Positions 21,186-33,864 of a stretch of 64,000 nt of DNA are shown here, piece after piece. Positions within the stretch are counted from its first letter, which is position 1. Each line of letters begins with the position of its first letter. The notes below the pieces were generated by a model, which was not told the origin of the DNA, searched no databases, and was given only the letters and a program-made list of their open reading frames with translations. The stretch spans positions 5,022,001 through 5,086,000 of the forward strand of contig BTRK01000005.1 of assembly GCA_036245805.1 (NCBI GenBank), in the 5' to 3' direction. This DNA comes from Pristionchus mayeri. Its lineage: Eukaryota > Nematoda > Chromadorea > Rhabditida > Neodiplogasteridae. Made by a program: the position numbers and the translations under genes.

Positions 21186-22110
21186 TATTTTAATTTCTAG
21201 AGGGAGATGATTGGCATGTTCTTATATTTGGAAAGAATATAATGCTCAAACTTGAGAAAAATCGAGGTTTCGAAAACCGATTTTTTCGAACACGCTGATT
21301 TCACACTCTTTCACTGCCATCTAACTTAAATTGATGAATTATGTCTGGAATTACAAATTGCTTTATTCTAGATTCGGTGTGTAAGACAATCTATCGAAAA
21401 TAACGTTGATATTCAGCAATATCTCACATTTGACCAAAATTTTCATCAAAAGGGGGTAGGCTGATTGCTTCTTTCCTAATTTAAATCTATATACATTGAC
21501 TGCTACTACTATATTCGACAATAAAAATATGTAGTATCTCTCATCTTTGAGGTGAAAACATTATTTAATTGATCTAGAATCTGGTTTTTCGCAGATAACA
21601 TCGTTACTAATGGGCAAGCAAGAAAGTTGTCAACATAAAAGTTTCTGGAAATAATTTTCCGCGAATTTTAAGCCCAATGCCATCATTCTAGCTCATCTGG
21701 GAGCTGAATTACAGTGTAGCCGGGTGCAAAACCGGATAATTCCTAATTGACGGCTCTGGGACCAATGACCCAAATTTTTCGAAATCTTATGCCTAGGGTG
21801 ATCTACCACTATAATATGAGTTAAATCTAGCACAAATTTTTTAAAAAATGTTCCCGCACACATCCACTGGCTCGTGATACGTGTGATATGCTGGAAAATT
21901 GTCCCCTGGCATAGTTTTTCACGTAGATCACGAAAATCGACCTTAGCAAGCCGTATCTCTGACACCTCATTCCCTGTTGGATTCCCTCAACGGCGAGGTT
22001 GGTTTTTGTAAATCGTGAACGGCTCTAAACCCCACGCATATATAGTAATTCTGAAAATCTCGACGAGATTTTCATGTTGGAGCTGAAAGTCTAGCACGTA
22101 TGTGAAACAA
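21186..22110. repeat. Spacer with a diverged foldback-end copy (about 21650-21900)
   Basis: Bases about 21660-21900 resemble the arm at 15125-15360 (GGGACCAATGACC, then TCCACTGGCTCGTGATACGTG), a decayed copy of the same element. Nothing gene-like was seen between 21186 and 21650 or from 21970 to 22110. Confidence 0.5.
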
Positions 22111-22554
22111 GTTATGGCCGTTTGAAATGTAAAAAAAAACTTCGATGCCATGAGAAAATGGTGCTCGATAACAAAGCAGTTTTACTTTCATTCGATTCCT
22201 CATTCATTGTTAGCCAAATGTATAGGAACATCAATGGGGTGGAAGATATCTACATGTTCTAAGAAGTATTGCGAAGTCGTGATTTTTTTGGCGCCTACAA
22301 ATTTTCTTTTACGTTTTGGTGAGGAGATATAGGCAAATTCGTTAAAATTAACCCGACTTATTCTGAGATTTTCGATTTTTGGCCCCAAAAACACCGAAAA
22401 ATCATTGTTCTTGAGGCCAAAAATCGGGGTATGACATAAGCGCAACGACAAAATCGCAAAGTGCCGAAAACGATAAAAGCGCAACGACAAAAGCGCAACT
22501 CGAAATATCTCAGTCGAAAGTGGTGATATACCTTTGTGGTTGGTATCAACTAAT

Positions 22555-23045
22555 TACTAATAATTAGAAGTATCTGCTCTGAGGGCTAATTAGTGACGTC
22601 GCAATAAAAAGTGACGTCACTATTTTAGACGTAAAAATGGTGGTAGAAGTTTGTGTTGGATCTAGACGAGGTATCAATGTCCACGTAATCTGCCATACAC
22701 CCTCTTCAATTTGTCGGCTACCGTATCCCGGTACACCATAATCTAGATGATTTATTGCCGAGAAAACAATGTCGTTTACCATAAACTTTTGAGTCTATGT
22801 CAGCGAGATTATGGTGTATCGGGATACGGTAGCCCACAAATTGAAGAAGGCGTATGGTAGATTGCGTGGACATCGATACCTCGCCTAGATCCAATACAAA
22901 CTTCTATCACGATTTTTTACCATAAACCCCTTTACGTCTACAAATAGTGACGTCACTTATTCCAGTGACGTCACTAATATGCCCTAAGGGCAGATACTGC
23001 TAATCATTAGTAATTAGTTGACACCAACCACAAAGGAATATCACC
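22555..23045. mobile_element. Palindromic MITE with TGACGTCA-rich arms
   Basis: The arms 22555-22785 and 22800-23040 are inverted copies. Each contains GTGACGTCAC-type CRE-like palindromes and a GGTACACCATAAT block. Confidence 0.65.
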
Positions 23046-23704
23046 GCTCTATGAAAAGATATTTCGAGTATAAATTATTTATGACGTATTTGGACCCGTA
23101 GAAAACGAATTTGCACATACAGTTGCGCCGGAAAGTCACCGTACACTTTTTGAATTTGTTCCATCTTTTGGCCCAGGAAATGCATCATTCTGGCACTCAG
23201 GTATGATGTACCAAATCCATCGGATATTATGATCATGGCATTATGGTATGACGTCATCGCATAGTTATTGCGTAGTGATGACGCAATCAATCTGCACTTT
23301 TTCTAAACGGCATTATTCTTACATAGATTTTTTCCTTTTCACCATACTTTCTATGATTGGAGATATGGCCGAGGCCTACCCAGAATAAAATTTAGAAGGT
23401 GCTGCTCGGTCGCACATTTGCTGCAGCGAAGCTGCAAAAACAGGATCTTAAATTCGGAACTCGGCTTCTAGAGTAGCTAAAGACCCGTTCAAAGCATCAA
23501 AATGATCACCATCATGAGTACACATGATTCTGAGAATATGAATACGATATCTCATCATTTGCCCTCAGGGTATCAAAAATCACTTTTTTGTATGTTCATT
23601 TTTTGGACATCCATAACTTTACGGAAAAGTTTAGTAAAAATCTGATTTTTATGTGGAAATGTTCAAAATGTATTGAAGAACTGAATTCCAACTTTTTAGA
23701 GTGT

Positions 23705-23900
23705 TTGGATATCTTTCCAGCCCGCAGCGTGCGTTTTTCGGAGGTATACTAGGGTCGGAAAACACCCTGTTTACGCACTCTCGTCGTCTGCACTCTCTCG
23801 CCCATAGGGGTAAACAAGGTGTTTCCCGACCCTAGTATACCTCCGAAAAACGCACGCCGCGGGCTGAAAAGATATCCAAACACTAAGTTGAAAGTTGGAA
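23705..23900. mobile_element. Short near-perfect palindromic MITE
   Basis: GTGTTTGGATATCTTTCCAG at the left and its complement at the right bound arms of about 80 bases, including GGAGGTATACTAGGGTCGG, around a CTCTCG-rich loop. Confidence 0.7.
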
Positions 23901-24164
23901 TTCAGTTCTTCAATACATTGTGAACATTACCAGATAAAAATGAGATGTTTACTAAACTTTTCCTTAAAGTTATGGATGTCCAAATAATGGTCATGCAAAA
24001 AAGTGAATTTTTCATGCAGTGAGGCAAATTATGAGATATCACGTGTCTTCTGAGAGATTGCATGAATTCGATACCCCCTTTGACAAAATTTTCAAACTGC
24101 TCACATCTTGGCCATACTATCATGGTTAATGTGTCCACATACTAGAATTTTAATGTTAATGTTG

Positions 24165-25105
24165 TGGAGCCGGAATATCAAAACTACCTAAAAACCGGCT
24201 CTTGAAATTTCAAAAGTTCAAAAATTCATATTTTTCTTCAAACTTGAGCAAATGAGTAGTTCAAAAAAGATAAATGACCAACGTCTCGGGATGAATAACT
24301 TTTGTGTTGATTGTTTTTGTGTACCTTAAACGAAACAATATGAAAATTACAAAAAAAACATTTTTTGCACTATAAAAACATAAAAAGTTTTCGGGGTTTT
24401 GCGAAAAAAGATGTTCCATATCCAGATGATATCTCTTCAGATTCGGAATCTACGTCAATTTTTACCCCTGGAAAAATTGCATTTAGGAAAATTGACGAAG
24501 GAATATCTGTCTAAAAATCGCGTCGAATGTCGAAAAATGCGGATTTTTTGGGTACAGCCCAAACATCGAACTTATGAAGCGAGGCGTTTAGATCGAAATT
24601 GGTACAGTTATAATGTTTTTACATTTAATCTAGATAGGAACAATCAAACAATATTTAAAGAACATGATATTTTCGGATTTCGGAAAACTCTAATTTTTCA
24701 TTTTCGAAGGGCGAAAAATCATTTTTCGACATTCGACGCGATTTTTAGACAAATATTCCTTTGTCAATTTTCCTAAAAGCAATTTTTCCAGGGGTAAAAA
24801 TGGACGTAGATTCCGAATCTGAAGAGATCTGGATATGGGACATCTTTTTTCGCAAAACCACGAACACCACTGTTTTTATAGTGCAAAAAATTAATTTTTG
24901 GAATTTTTATATTGTTCCGTTTAAGGTACACAAAAACAATCAACACAAAAGTTATTCATCCCGAGACGATGGTCATTTATCTTTTTTTGAACTACTCATT
25001 TGCTCAAGTTTGAAGAAAGATATGAAGTTTTGAACTTTTGAAATTTCAAGAGCCGGCTTTTAGGCAGTTTTGATATTCCGGCTCCACAACATTAACATAA
25101 CAATT
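24165..25105. mobile_element. Palindromic element (about 0.94 kb)
   Basis: The sequence from GTTGTGGAGCCGGAATATCA is mirrored at about 25085-25105, and the arms are complementary almost throughout, meeting near 24640. Frames at 24399 and 24761 lie in opposite arms and are not genes. Confidence 0.7.
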
Positions 25106-25997
25106 CTAGTACTTGGACACATCAACTATGATAGTATGGCCAAGATCTGAGCAGTTTGAACATTTTGTCAAACGCCACCTGCGATAACACGTGATATCAT
25201 ATTCATATTCTCAGGATCATGTGTACTCATGATGGCGATTAGTTGTATACTTTGAACGGGTCTCTAGCTACTCTAGAAGCCGAGTTGCGAATTTCAGGTC
25301 CTGTTTTTGCAGCTTCGCTGCAGCAAATGTGCGGCCGAGCAGCACCTTCAAAAATTTATTCTGGGTAGGCCTCGGTCATATCTCCAATCACAGAAAGTAT
25401 GGCGAACAAGAAAAAATATATGTAAGAATAATGCCGTTTTGAAAAGTGCAGATTGATTGCGTCGTCACTACGCAATAACTATGCGATGATCTCCGATGGA
25501 TTTGGTACATCATACCTGAGTGCCAGAATGATGCATTTCCTGGGCCAAAAATGCAACAAATTCAAAAAGTGTACGGTGACTTTCCTGCGCGACTGTATCA
25601 CCAAAACGTGAAAGAAAATTGGGAGGTGTAGAAAATAATTTTTGGCCAAAAAATCTCGACTTCGCAATACTTCTTAGAACATGTTTATATATTTCGCCCC
25701 AACAATGTTCCTATAAATTTGATTAACAATGAATGAGGAATCGGATGAAAGTAAAACAGGCCAATGAGCTTCACCACTACATCATGCGGACAGATGCTAG
25801 AGCCGTTCATCTGACGATAGTTGATTACTAGGCATCGGAATAGGCTCCGCCCACATGATTTGTGGACGGGCACCCGTTAAACTACTCGAGAACTCTTTTC
25901 GAACCATAGTGCGAGTTAGAGTTGAGATATCGACAAACGGTCAGAAGTATCATCTTATTAGGTTCCTCATGGAAATTTTGCGCAATATTTCCAGTTA

Positions 25998-27356
25998 CAG
26001 TACCGGACAAAAGTTTCGCAACAAATTTGTCATTGTCATAACTCCGTTCAAAATTGAGCTAGAGATATATGGTTGGAAGCGTTCGAGAGGTAAATGTCAG
26101 GAGAAAATAGTCATACGGTACATGGCGTTCGAGAGGTAAATGTCAGGAGAAAATAGTCATACGGTACACGCAAACACATTTATCGCGGATTCTGAATTTA
26201 ATTTTCTGCATCACAATATTCATATATTTTTTGAAACTCAGCCGAAAGTGGATGTTATATCGCACGAACTGTGATGAAAGTATAACCATTGATGTTTACA
26301 ATCCACTATCTGGCTTGCTCGTTGGACATCGGAAAGAGCTAATATATCGATATTCAGAGACCTCCGATATGTGTTTGAACGGCTATATCTTCGCTCCCAG
26401 TTGAGCGGTAGGGCCCTTATTTCGCAGCTACTATACACTAGTAATGTGGAAACATTTTACCAAGTATGATAGTGATCAGACAACAAATTGCAAAAATCGA
26501 AAAATTTTGAACCCGAATTTTCATACCCATGGAAACGACCCTTAACGCTATCGAAAAAATCCTATTTCTTGCAGCTTTACGCAGAATCTGTTAATGAATA
26601 AGTTTGCGAAATCGCGAAGTGAGACGATTTATCCAACACATTTTACAGCCCAATAACCACAGAGAGTCAGAACGGCCAAAGTCGTCAGAAATGTTCCGTA
26701 GCGAACGTCGACCTAGTATATCGGGAGAGTTTCTTTAAAATTGGCTCCAATTCAATGAGAAATGAGCATATCTAGGACTTGCAAAGCTGATAGGTTCGTT
26801 TTATGAAATTTGAATAAGATTCAATTTTGCCTTGTATCGTGTTTTAAGAGTCATGACCATCTGACTCTCTGTGGTTATTGGGCTGTAAAATGTGCGTGAC
26901 AAATCGTCTCACTTTGCCATTTCGCACACTTGTTCATTAATAGATTCTGCGTAAAGCTGCAAGAAATCGGATTTTCTCGATGACGTTAAAGGTTTTTTCC
27001 ACGTGTATGAAAATGCATGTCCAAATTTTTTCGATTTTTGCAATTTGTTGTCTGATCACAATCAAACTTGGTAAAATGTTTCTACATTACTAGTATATAG
27101 TAGCAAAGGTTATGCTTTCATCACAGTTCGTGCGATATAACATCCACTTTCTGCTGAGTTTCAAAAAATACATGAATATTGTGATGCAGAAAATTAAATT
27201 CAGAAACCCGCTATAAAAGTGTTTCAGACCATGTACCGTATGACTGTTTTCTCCTGACATTTACCTCTCGAATGCTTCCAACCATAAGTCTCTAGCTCAA
27301 TTTTGAAAGAAGTTATGACAATGACAAATTTGTTGCGAAACTTTTGTCCGGTACTG
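25998..27356. mobile_element. Tc1-like foldback MITE with TA target duplication
   Basis: The ends are CAGTACCGGACAAAAGTTTC and its inverted copy GAAACTTTTGTCCGGTACTG, flanked by TA on both sides (25996-25997 and 27357-27358). Arms of about 600-680 bases are complementary up to a centre near 26770. A 46-bp unit (GTTCGAGAGGTAAATGTCAG...) is tandemly doubled at about 26076-26167 in the left arm only. No transposase is present. Confidence 0.8.
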
Positions 27357-27469
27357 TAACTGCGACAGTTCGGAGATCTACGTTGTGGTCCCTACTTATG
27401 TTCGCGACGGTAGCTGCCATTGAATATATTTTCGCTATAGCTTGGGAGACCTTGCAGTATTGTAGTTCT

Positions 27470-30371
27470 TTATCACGTGTCTTCTGAGAGATTGAAGGAC
27501 CCAGCGGAACCAGGAGCCCTCTCAGTAGTATGCAGGATATAATTATGTATATTGGGGATGAGAAAACTTTCTAGGTCGGCCGTTTTTTTTCAGAACGGGC
27601 TTTTAGGCATTTTCCGGTTCCGCACCCGGCTCTACGGTATTTCAGCTCCCAAATGAGCGAGGATGGTGGCATTGGGCTCAAAATGACCGGAAAATTATTT
27701 CCAACAGCTTTTATTTTGACAAAAGTTCGTAAGCGTCAACATCATAATGCAATTTACGAAAAACTGAAATCCAAAAAAAATAAATTCTACCGGCTCGGGA
27801 ACCCCTTTCAAGTATGCGGTGCTCATATTCGGAATCTCCATACCCGATTCCATCAGGAAAAAAATAGAGCCGAACTCCTTAGGTGTGACAAGTGGCCTTT
27901 CCAAGGAGAAAATAGCGGCCAACTCGATCAATTTAAAATCACTTTTCTGAAAATCATCGGATAATTGCTCCAAAACATGACTATATTGGCAAAAAAAACG
28001 TAAATAAGTACCATACCTCTAAATAACTCGAATGGGAATCATTTTGGCACTTTTTAAAAAGTCGAAAAAATTTCGAAAAAATTGTCTCAATTTTCATGAA
28101 TATGTTCTTTCATGATTTTCATGAATCTTTTATAACCAAATCACATAAAACAATGAGATGATACTGCAGAGGCATGATTTCTTCGAAAAAATCCGATTTC
28201 GGTCACAGAGCCGGAAAATACAAACTTTCCGATTTTGGTTTCCGGCTTTGGACAACACCATGAAATGTATGGAAAATAAAGCCATCTAGTTAATTGTACT
28301 TAAGAATTACTATAAATAAACACATTTTATGCTGCAAGGAAGAATTCTAGCAATATATTTCAGCGTAGATTCAGTTACAGCTGAAATTACACTTCGAAAA
28401 TTCCACAATTTACAAAATGCAGGATTATCATATCTTGACAAAAACATTCCTTTCAGCGTAAAATGAGTTTATTTACAGGGTGCGTAAAAAGTATGGTGAC
28501 AAAATCAATTATATCCTACTCGAAATACACTGTTCAAATATATCTCAATTTGTTATACTATGTTCCTCAGATATTTAACTAAGCAACGCATACATGACGT
28601 TAAAATATTCTTAACAGCTTCTTAGTATTAATGGGTTAAAGAAATGACGCATAAAATGTGGCGTTTTTACCATACTAAATGCGACGTAGTCTTTAATGCC
28701 TAATTATTCCAGATATATAGGTTGAGCATTTACATATTTTTTTCTTATAAGTAGGAGAGTATACGAGTCTAAATATGCGAATCACTCAATTCTTGGGCTA
28801 CGATATACAGCAGCAACAATTTTTAAATGGCTTTCCTAGGTACGGCCCTCGAAAAAACATTTTTGTACACAGTTGCATTCATTAATGTTGAAAGTTATAA
28901 TATTCGCATTATATTGTATATGATACTCAACCACTCAGGAGCATAATTGTACATTCAGTGTACTTCGGGATTGGGAACCTGGATCTGCAGATTGTTCGAA
29001 TCTCTCCCAAGTGGCCACATCAGCTATATTTGGCAATTTTTGATACAGACATTAGGCCCTTGTTTTCATTCAATTTGATACTATCAAAATTCATAATTCG
29101 ACCGTGTAATACGCAAAACATGTTTATTTCAAGAATATGAAAACTGAAAATCTCACTTTACAAGTTTTTGTGTCATCATCAAAGTACGAGTTCGTTATGT
29201 TGATAGTTCTCCGTTCCCTTATAATAGAGTGCAAGCTACGCACGAGCATTCTAATATGGAACGGTTTCTCTCTATAAAAAAGTTAAAATAGTAAGGTAAT
29301 GCTTATCCAAGTTTTGGAATTATCATGTATGCGAAAAATGAGATGCGGGCCAAGGTCACATGAATTTCAAATGGAAATTTTGCTCCTCTAGGTGGCAGAG
29401 CTCCTTGGTGGGAAACTAAGATAAATATCTTGGAGCAATTATGCTCAGGTAAATTGAGGCCCAACCGGGATTAATAGTTGTTGAAAGTACGCGAGAAATT
29501 ATACGTAATATTTGTCACCATACTTTTTACGCACCCTGTATAGTTAGTAATAAATAAAAATAACCATAATTTTCCATTGAGAACATAGTTTTGTCCAAAG
29601 CTGGAAACCAAAATCGGAAAGTTTTTTTTTCCGCTCTGTGACCGAAATCGGATTTTTTTCGAAGAAATCATGCCTCAGCATTGCCATCTCATTGTTTTAT
29701 ATTATTTGGTTGCAATGATTCATAAAAATCATGAAAGTATAAATTCATGAAAATCGAGACAATTTTTTTGAAATTTTTCCCACTTTTTTAAAAAGTGCCA
29801 AAATGCTTCCCATTCGAGTTATTTAGAGTTGTATTACTTATTTACGATATTTTCGACAACATAGTCATGTTTTGGAGCTTATATGCGATGTTTTATCAGA
29901 AAAGTGTTTTTGAAATTGATCGAGTTAGGCCACTTGTCACACCAAGGAGTTCGGCTCTATTTTTTTCCTGATAGAATAGGGTATGGAGATTCCGAATATG
30001 AGCACCGCATACTTGAAAGTGGGTTCCCGAGCCGGTAGAATTTATTTTCTGCTTCGGATTGCAGTTTTTCCGTAAATTGCATTATGATGTTGACGCTTAC
30101 GAACTTTTGTCAAAATAAAAGCTGTTGGAAATAATTTTCCGGTCATTTTGAGCCCAATGCCACCATCCTAGCTCATCTGGGAGCTGAAATACGGTAGAGC
30201 ATGTTGCGAAACCGGAAAATGCCTAAAATCCGGTTCTGAAAAAAACGTAGAAAGTTGTCTCATCCCAAATATACACTGTCATAATTATCTCGTGGATACT
30301 GCTGAAAGTCGGGGCTCCTGGTTCCACGGGGTGTCCGTTTTCATGCATTCTCTCCGAAGACGCGTGTTAAC
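27470..30371. repeat. Foldback element, right end cut by an assembly gap
   Basis: Arms about 27470-28300 and 29560-30371 are inverted copies (for example 27690-27760 against 30095-30160). The right arm runs directly into the N block. The centre holds a separate Tc1-like element (28476-29538). The 27653-27964 frame is a mirror frame. Confidence 0.7.
28476..29538. mobile_element. Tc1-like non-autonomous element with TA target duplication
   Basis: The ends CAGGGTGCGTAAAAAGTATG and the inverted CATACTTTTTACGCACCCTG are flanked by TA (28474-28475, 29539-29540). The terminal repeats are about 30 bases and the 1.06-kb interior has no transposase frame. Confidence 0.75.
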
Positions 30372-30871
30372 NNNNNNNNNNNNNNNNNNNNNNNNNNNNN
30401 NNNNNNNNNNNNNNNNNNNNNNNNNNNNNNNNNNNNNNNNNNNNNNNNNNNNNNNNNNNNNNNNNNNNNNNNNNNNNNNNNNNNNNNNNNNNNNNNNNNN
30501 NNNNNNNNNNNNNNNNNNNNNNNNNNNNNNNNNNNNNNNNNNNNNNNNNNNNNNNNNNNNNNNNNNNNNNNNNNNNNNNNNNNNNNNNNNNNNNNNNNNN
30601 NNNNNNNNNNNNNNNNNNNNNNNNNNNNNNNNNNNNNNNNNNNNNNNNNNNNNNNNNNNNNNNNNNNNNNNNNNNNNNNNNNNNNNNNNNNNNNNNNNNN
30701 NNNNNNNNNNNNNNNNNNNNNNNNNNNNNNNNNNNNNNNNNNNNNNNNNNNNNNNNNNNNNNNNNNNNNNNNNNNNNNNNNNNNNNNNNNNNNNNNNNNN
30801 NNNNNNNNNNNNNNNNNNNNNNNNNNNNNNNNNNNNNNNNNNNNNNNNNNNNNNNNNNNNNNNNNNNNNNN
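30372..30871. other. Assembly gap, 500 N
   Basis: Exactly 500 undefined bases. The round size suggests a placeholder, so the true distance between the foldback arm and the mariner remnant is unknown. Confidence 0.98.
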
Positions 30872-31765
30872 GTTCTAGAAGACCTGATGAGTTCGATTTG
30901 GAAACGTTGAAGAAAGGGGTTTAAACAGACCCATTTCAAACTGTCCGTGAAATGGCCATCACACTACGAGCCCACCATAGCACTGTCAAACAAAGCTTGA
31001 GATCTATTGGAATGAGGAAATTTATCGGTCGATTCATATCCCATGATCTGAGCCAAGCCAGCCGTGATCGTCGAGTCGATGATTCCATCAGTCTCGTCAT
31101 TCTCCGAGGCGGGGATCGATGGTTGGAACGGCTCATAATGGGGAATAATAAGTGGGACCTCTACGGTAATAACCACATGAGAGCCCAGCGGGTTGGAGAA
31201 GGAGAGACTCCAGAGGATTTCCCCAAACTTGACCTGTTCCCCAAGAAAAACAAGCTGTAAATATGGTGGGGAGTGGATTGCGTGATCTACTCGGAGCTAC
31301 CCACCTGAGGGCATGTCAATCACCGGGGTCAAGTACGTCACACACCTACAGAATTTGAAGTTGGAAGTCGATCGTTCAAGGCTGAATGACAAGAAATGCA
31401 CAATCAACAAAATGACCCCCGTCACCAGGTCTCTAATCAAGTCAAGCAGGAACTGGGTGGATAGGGATGGATGGTTCTCCCTCACCCCCGTATTCTCCTG
31501 ACATGGCTCCGACCGATTACTGGTTTTTCGCAGACCTGACCCATGTCGTTCGAGGTATCACATTCAATTCCCGTGGAAATTTCGATGATGCACTCACGCA
31601 ATACTTTGCATCGCGCTCAGATGGGTTATACAGGGAGGAGATTCATAAGTTGAAGGAACGTTGGGCACATATTGTCAATAATGATGACAAGTATTATTGA
31701 ACTCGTGCTATTGTTTCCTCAAAGAAATAACGTTTTGAAAAAGTGACAAAGACTTTCATGCCAAC
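30872..31765 (+). pseudogene. Mariner transposase pseudogene, 5' part lost at the gap
   Basis: Right after the gap the frame reads RRPDEFDLETLKKGV, then a stop, then TVREMAITLRAHHSTVKQSL, the second helix-turn-helix of mariner transposases. A later segment has LYGNNHMR where the first catalytic Asp motif (LYDN) should be. The second Asp region is not recognisable. The third, YSPDMAPTDYWFF (about 31490-31530), survives, followed by the C-terminal segment to about 31700. Several frame changes and stops break it. The sequence ends near GCCAACCTAAT, a mariner inverted-repeat end. It cannot make an active enzyme. Confidence 0.85.
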
Positions 31766-32499
31766 CTAATACATTCGGCTACTGATATATAAAGAGATGC
31801 TTTAACAGTTAACCACAAATTTAGACTTTTTACCAATGCTGGAAAAAAAGGAAGTTTTGTAATATTCGAATTTCGACGTTCACATTTCACAGTCAAAATA
31901 AAAAAAATGCCGCATTTTTGGTAGAAGTATTTCATGCTTACATAATATAATTTTAAGCTGACAATGGAAAGTGATATTCATTTTACTACATTTGAAATCG
32001 ATATGTCAATTGGTACGGATAAACGGCAAAGACAAGATTTTTCTATTGATGTTCGGTTACGGTCAAGTTCATAACTAAGTGCATTTTCTGGCAGGACTTT
32101 CGCAGCAAACCAGGTTCACATGTTGTAATGGGATATCCATACGACGTACTTGGCCCATGTGACTTAATATATACCCTATCATAACTCTCTGTGTATTGCT
32201 AGGGCCAAATGTAATCAGTTCAACTCTTTTATGATGCACCTTTGTCACCATCTTGTGTCCTCAATACCAATTGCATAGGCTTGAACAAGTGCGCGATGTA
32301 AAGAGTATCCAAGCACTCAACGTACATATATAACAATATGATTATCATGCGGCAACAAAAGGCGGGGTAGCTCTGAAAAGAAAATTTAAAAATCGAACGT
32401 TACTTTTTTCACAACCTGATAATTTCATATTATGATTTGATGCAGAATCTACTTTAAAAATAATAGCACGATCCTGTTAAGAAATATAATTTAATTCAG
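31766..32499. other. AT-rich spacer, no gene recognised
   Basis: Upstream exons of the CED-9-like locus at 32.5 kb were sought here and not found. A short block near 32385-32430 resembles 44150-44190 in direct orientation. Confidence 0.4.
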
Positions 32500-33332
32500 A
32501 TAATGTACCTGCTACGATCCTGCTATAAAATCCTGCTAGAGTACGGGAAAGTATCCAACTAGGAAATAAATACCAGAGTTCTCACTCTTTTCTTGAATGG
32601 GCTGATTGCAGTTCGCCGTAATATACTTCGCTGGCATGGAGTGTGCAATGCAAGTGAATGAAGGCAAGGGAATACATAATAATAATATAAATATAATTGA
32701 ATAAATGATGACGAAAACAATTGAAGGCAAAAGTGAGGAAATCGGTCGAATTGTAGCATTCACAGCATATTTTATCGATGTTAGAATCAGATCTTCATGG
32801 AAGGTATCGGGAATGAGTTGGGTGAGCATTATATCGCCACTTATATTTGAAATTAAAAGAACTGAAAGTAACCCAACAGGGATGAATTTGTGATTCGACG
32901 CGCACTGTATATGAGTGTGTGGACGAGTGAGAGAACGAAAGTGCTAACAACTCCAAAATGTTTCTTTTCGGCCGAACACGATGGACAATATTTTTTTTTT
33001 TTTTTTTGTTTTACATAGTATTCCCCATCGTATGCAGCCAGCATCTATCTGATGGGAAAATAACAATAATTCATTCCTCGTTGGGTAATTGTACATTACA
33101 GGAAAGATGCTGGAGCACCGTCATGAACTTCTCCCCGAATGGTAAACTACGGCCCTCAAGATTCCTTTCTGTCTCACCCCATCCACATTTTTCAGAGTCC
33201 GATGCTTGGATATTTCAAAAAGTTACACTCTCCGTGATTGTAAATAACTTACACCCCCATATTCTTGCCGCATATGGCGTAATTGGATTCGCCGCTTATC
33301 GTATGTTTATTCGAAAATATTACAGTACATAA
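32500..33332 (+). pseudogene. ced-9-like: CED-9/Bcl-2-like locus C, 3' exons only, disrupted
   Basis: Three exons line up with gene A in position and phase. 32500-32550 follows ATTCAG and ends LLEYGK before GTATCC, keeping the BH1 Gly. 32612-32821 follows TTGCAG, holds FAVIYFAGMECAMQVNEG and, further on, GRIVAF...DVRIRSSWKVSGMSW (BH2-like), then GTGAGC. 33102-33332 follows CATTACAG, contains NFSPNGKLRPSRFLSVSPH and ends in a hydrophobic anchor near HILAAYGVIGFAAYRMFI. The middle exon carries a 63-base insertion flanked by GAAGGCAA direct repeats with an in-frame TAA, so the product is broken unless it is spliced out. No 5' exons with a BH4 segment were found upstream. The left arm of the big inverted duplication begins inside its last intron, at 32861. 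Confidence 0.6.
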
Positions 33333-33625
33333 AGCAACAGTTTTCTAAAGTGAGCAAACAAGTTCTTCACAGGACTCTCAAGAATTCATCCACGTTAAAC
33401 TCTCTTGATATCGACTAATTTGAAAGCAAATAAATTCTGCCAAAACAAATTACCTCAGAATAATTACCTTATAACACAATCATTTACAATAATATTTAAA
33501 AGCGGAGTAAACTCAAAATTCAATTGCTGAAGCTATCATATGCACTGCCTAGAGCTCTATAACGATAAGAAGCTCCGAAATTTACGCATTGATATATGCA
33601 TTTCGAACAGAGTTATAGCTAGTTG

Positions 33626-33765
33626 GCTGGGGGCCAGATAAGGGAAAGCTCAGGGGAGGGGCGAGATAGCACGCTATTTGAAGAGAGTGCGTCGCTAGGT
33701 GGAACATATTCCAACCGGAAGCGCGTTTGCATTTACTCCTCCTTTAACAGTGATTACAAACGCGA
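33626..33765 (+). mobile_element. Short mariner-derived fragment
   Basis: A copy of the 3' part of the mariner fragment at 34.3 kb (GAAGAGAGTGCGTCGCTAGG...). Mirror copy at about 43125-43264. Confidence 0.55.
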
Positions 33766-33864
33766 TAAGAACTATTTCAAAACGCTTCAGTGCCTGCGGT
33801 AAAGAAGTTTCATAGTGACGTCACAAATCTGAGCCTGTCGTTTTCTAAAATATAATATACTATT

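Larger units (their letters stand above)
22120..25790. repeat. Large foldback with three further palindromes nested inside
   Basis: Outer arms: about 22150-22320 pairs with 25610-25770, 23075-23290 with 25460-25600, and 23380-23480 with 25260-25380. Three complete palindromes are inserted between the outer arm segments and are annotated separately. No open frame here has a recognisable motif; all are mirror-image frames. Confidence 0.75.

Noticed and set aside
22120..30371. Many mirror-image ORFs of 60-125 codons
   Set aside because: Each has a partner in the opposite arm of a foldback, lacks motifs and is AT-rich chance coding.
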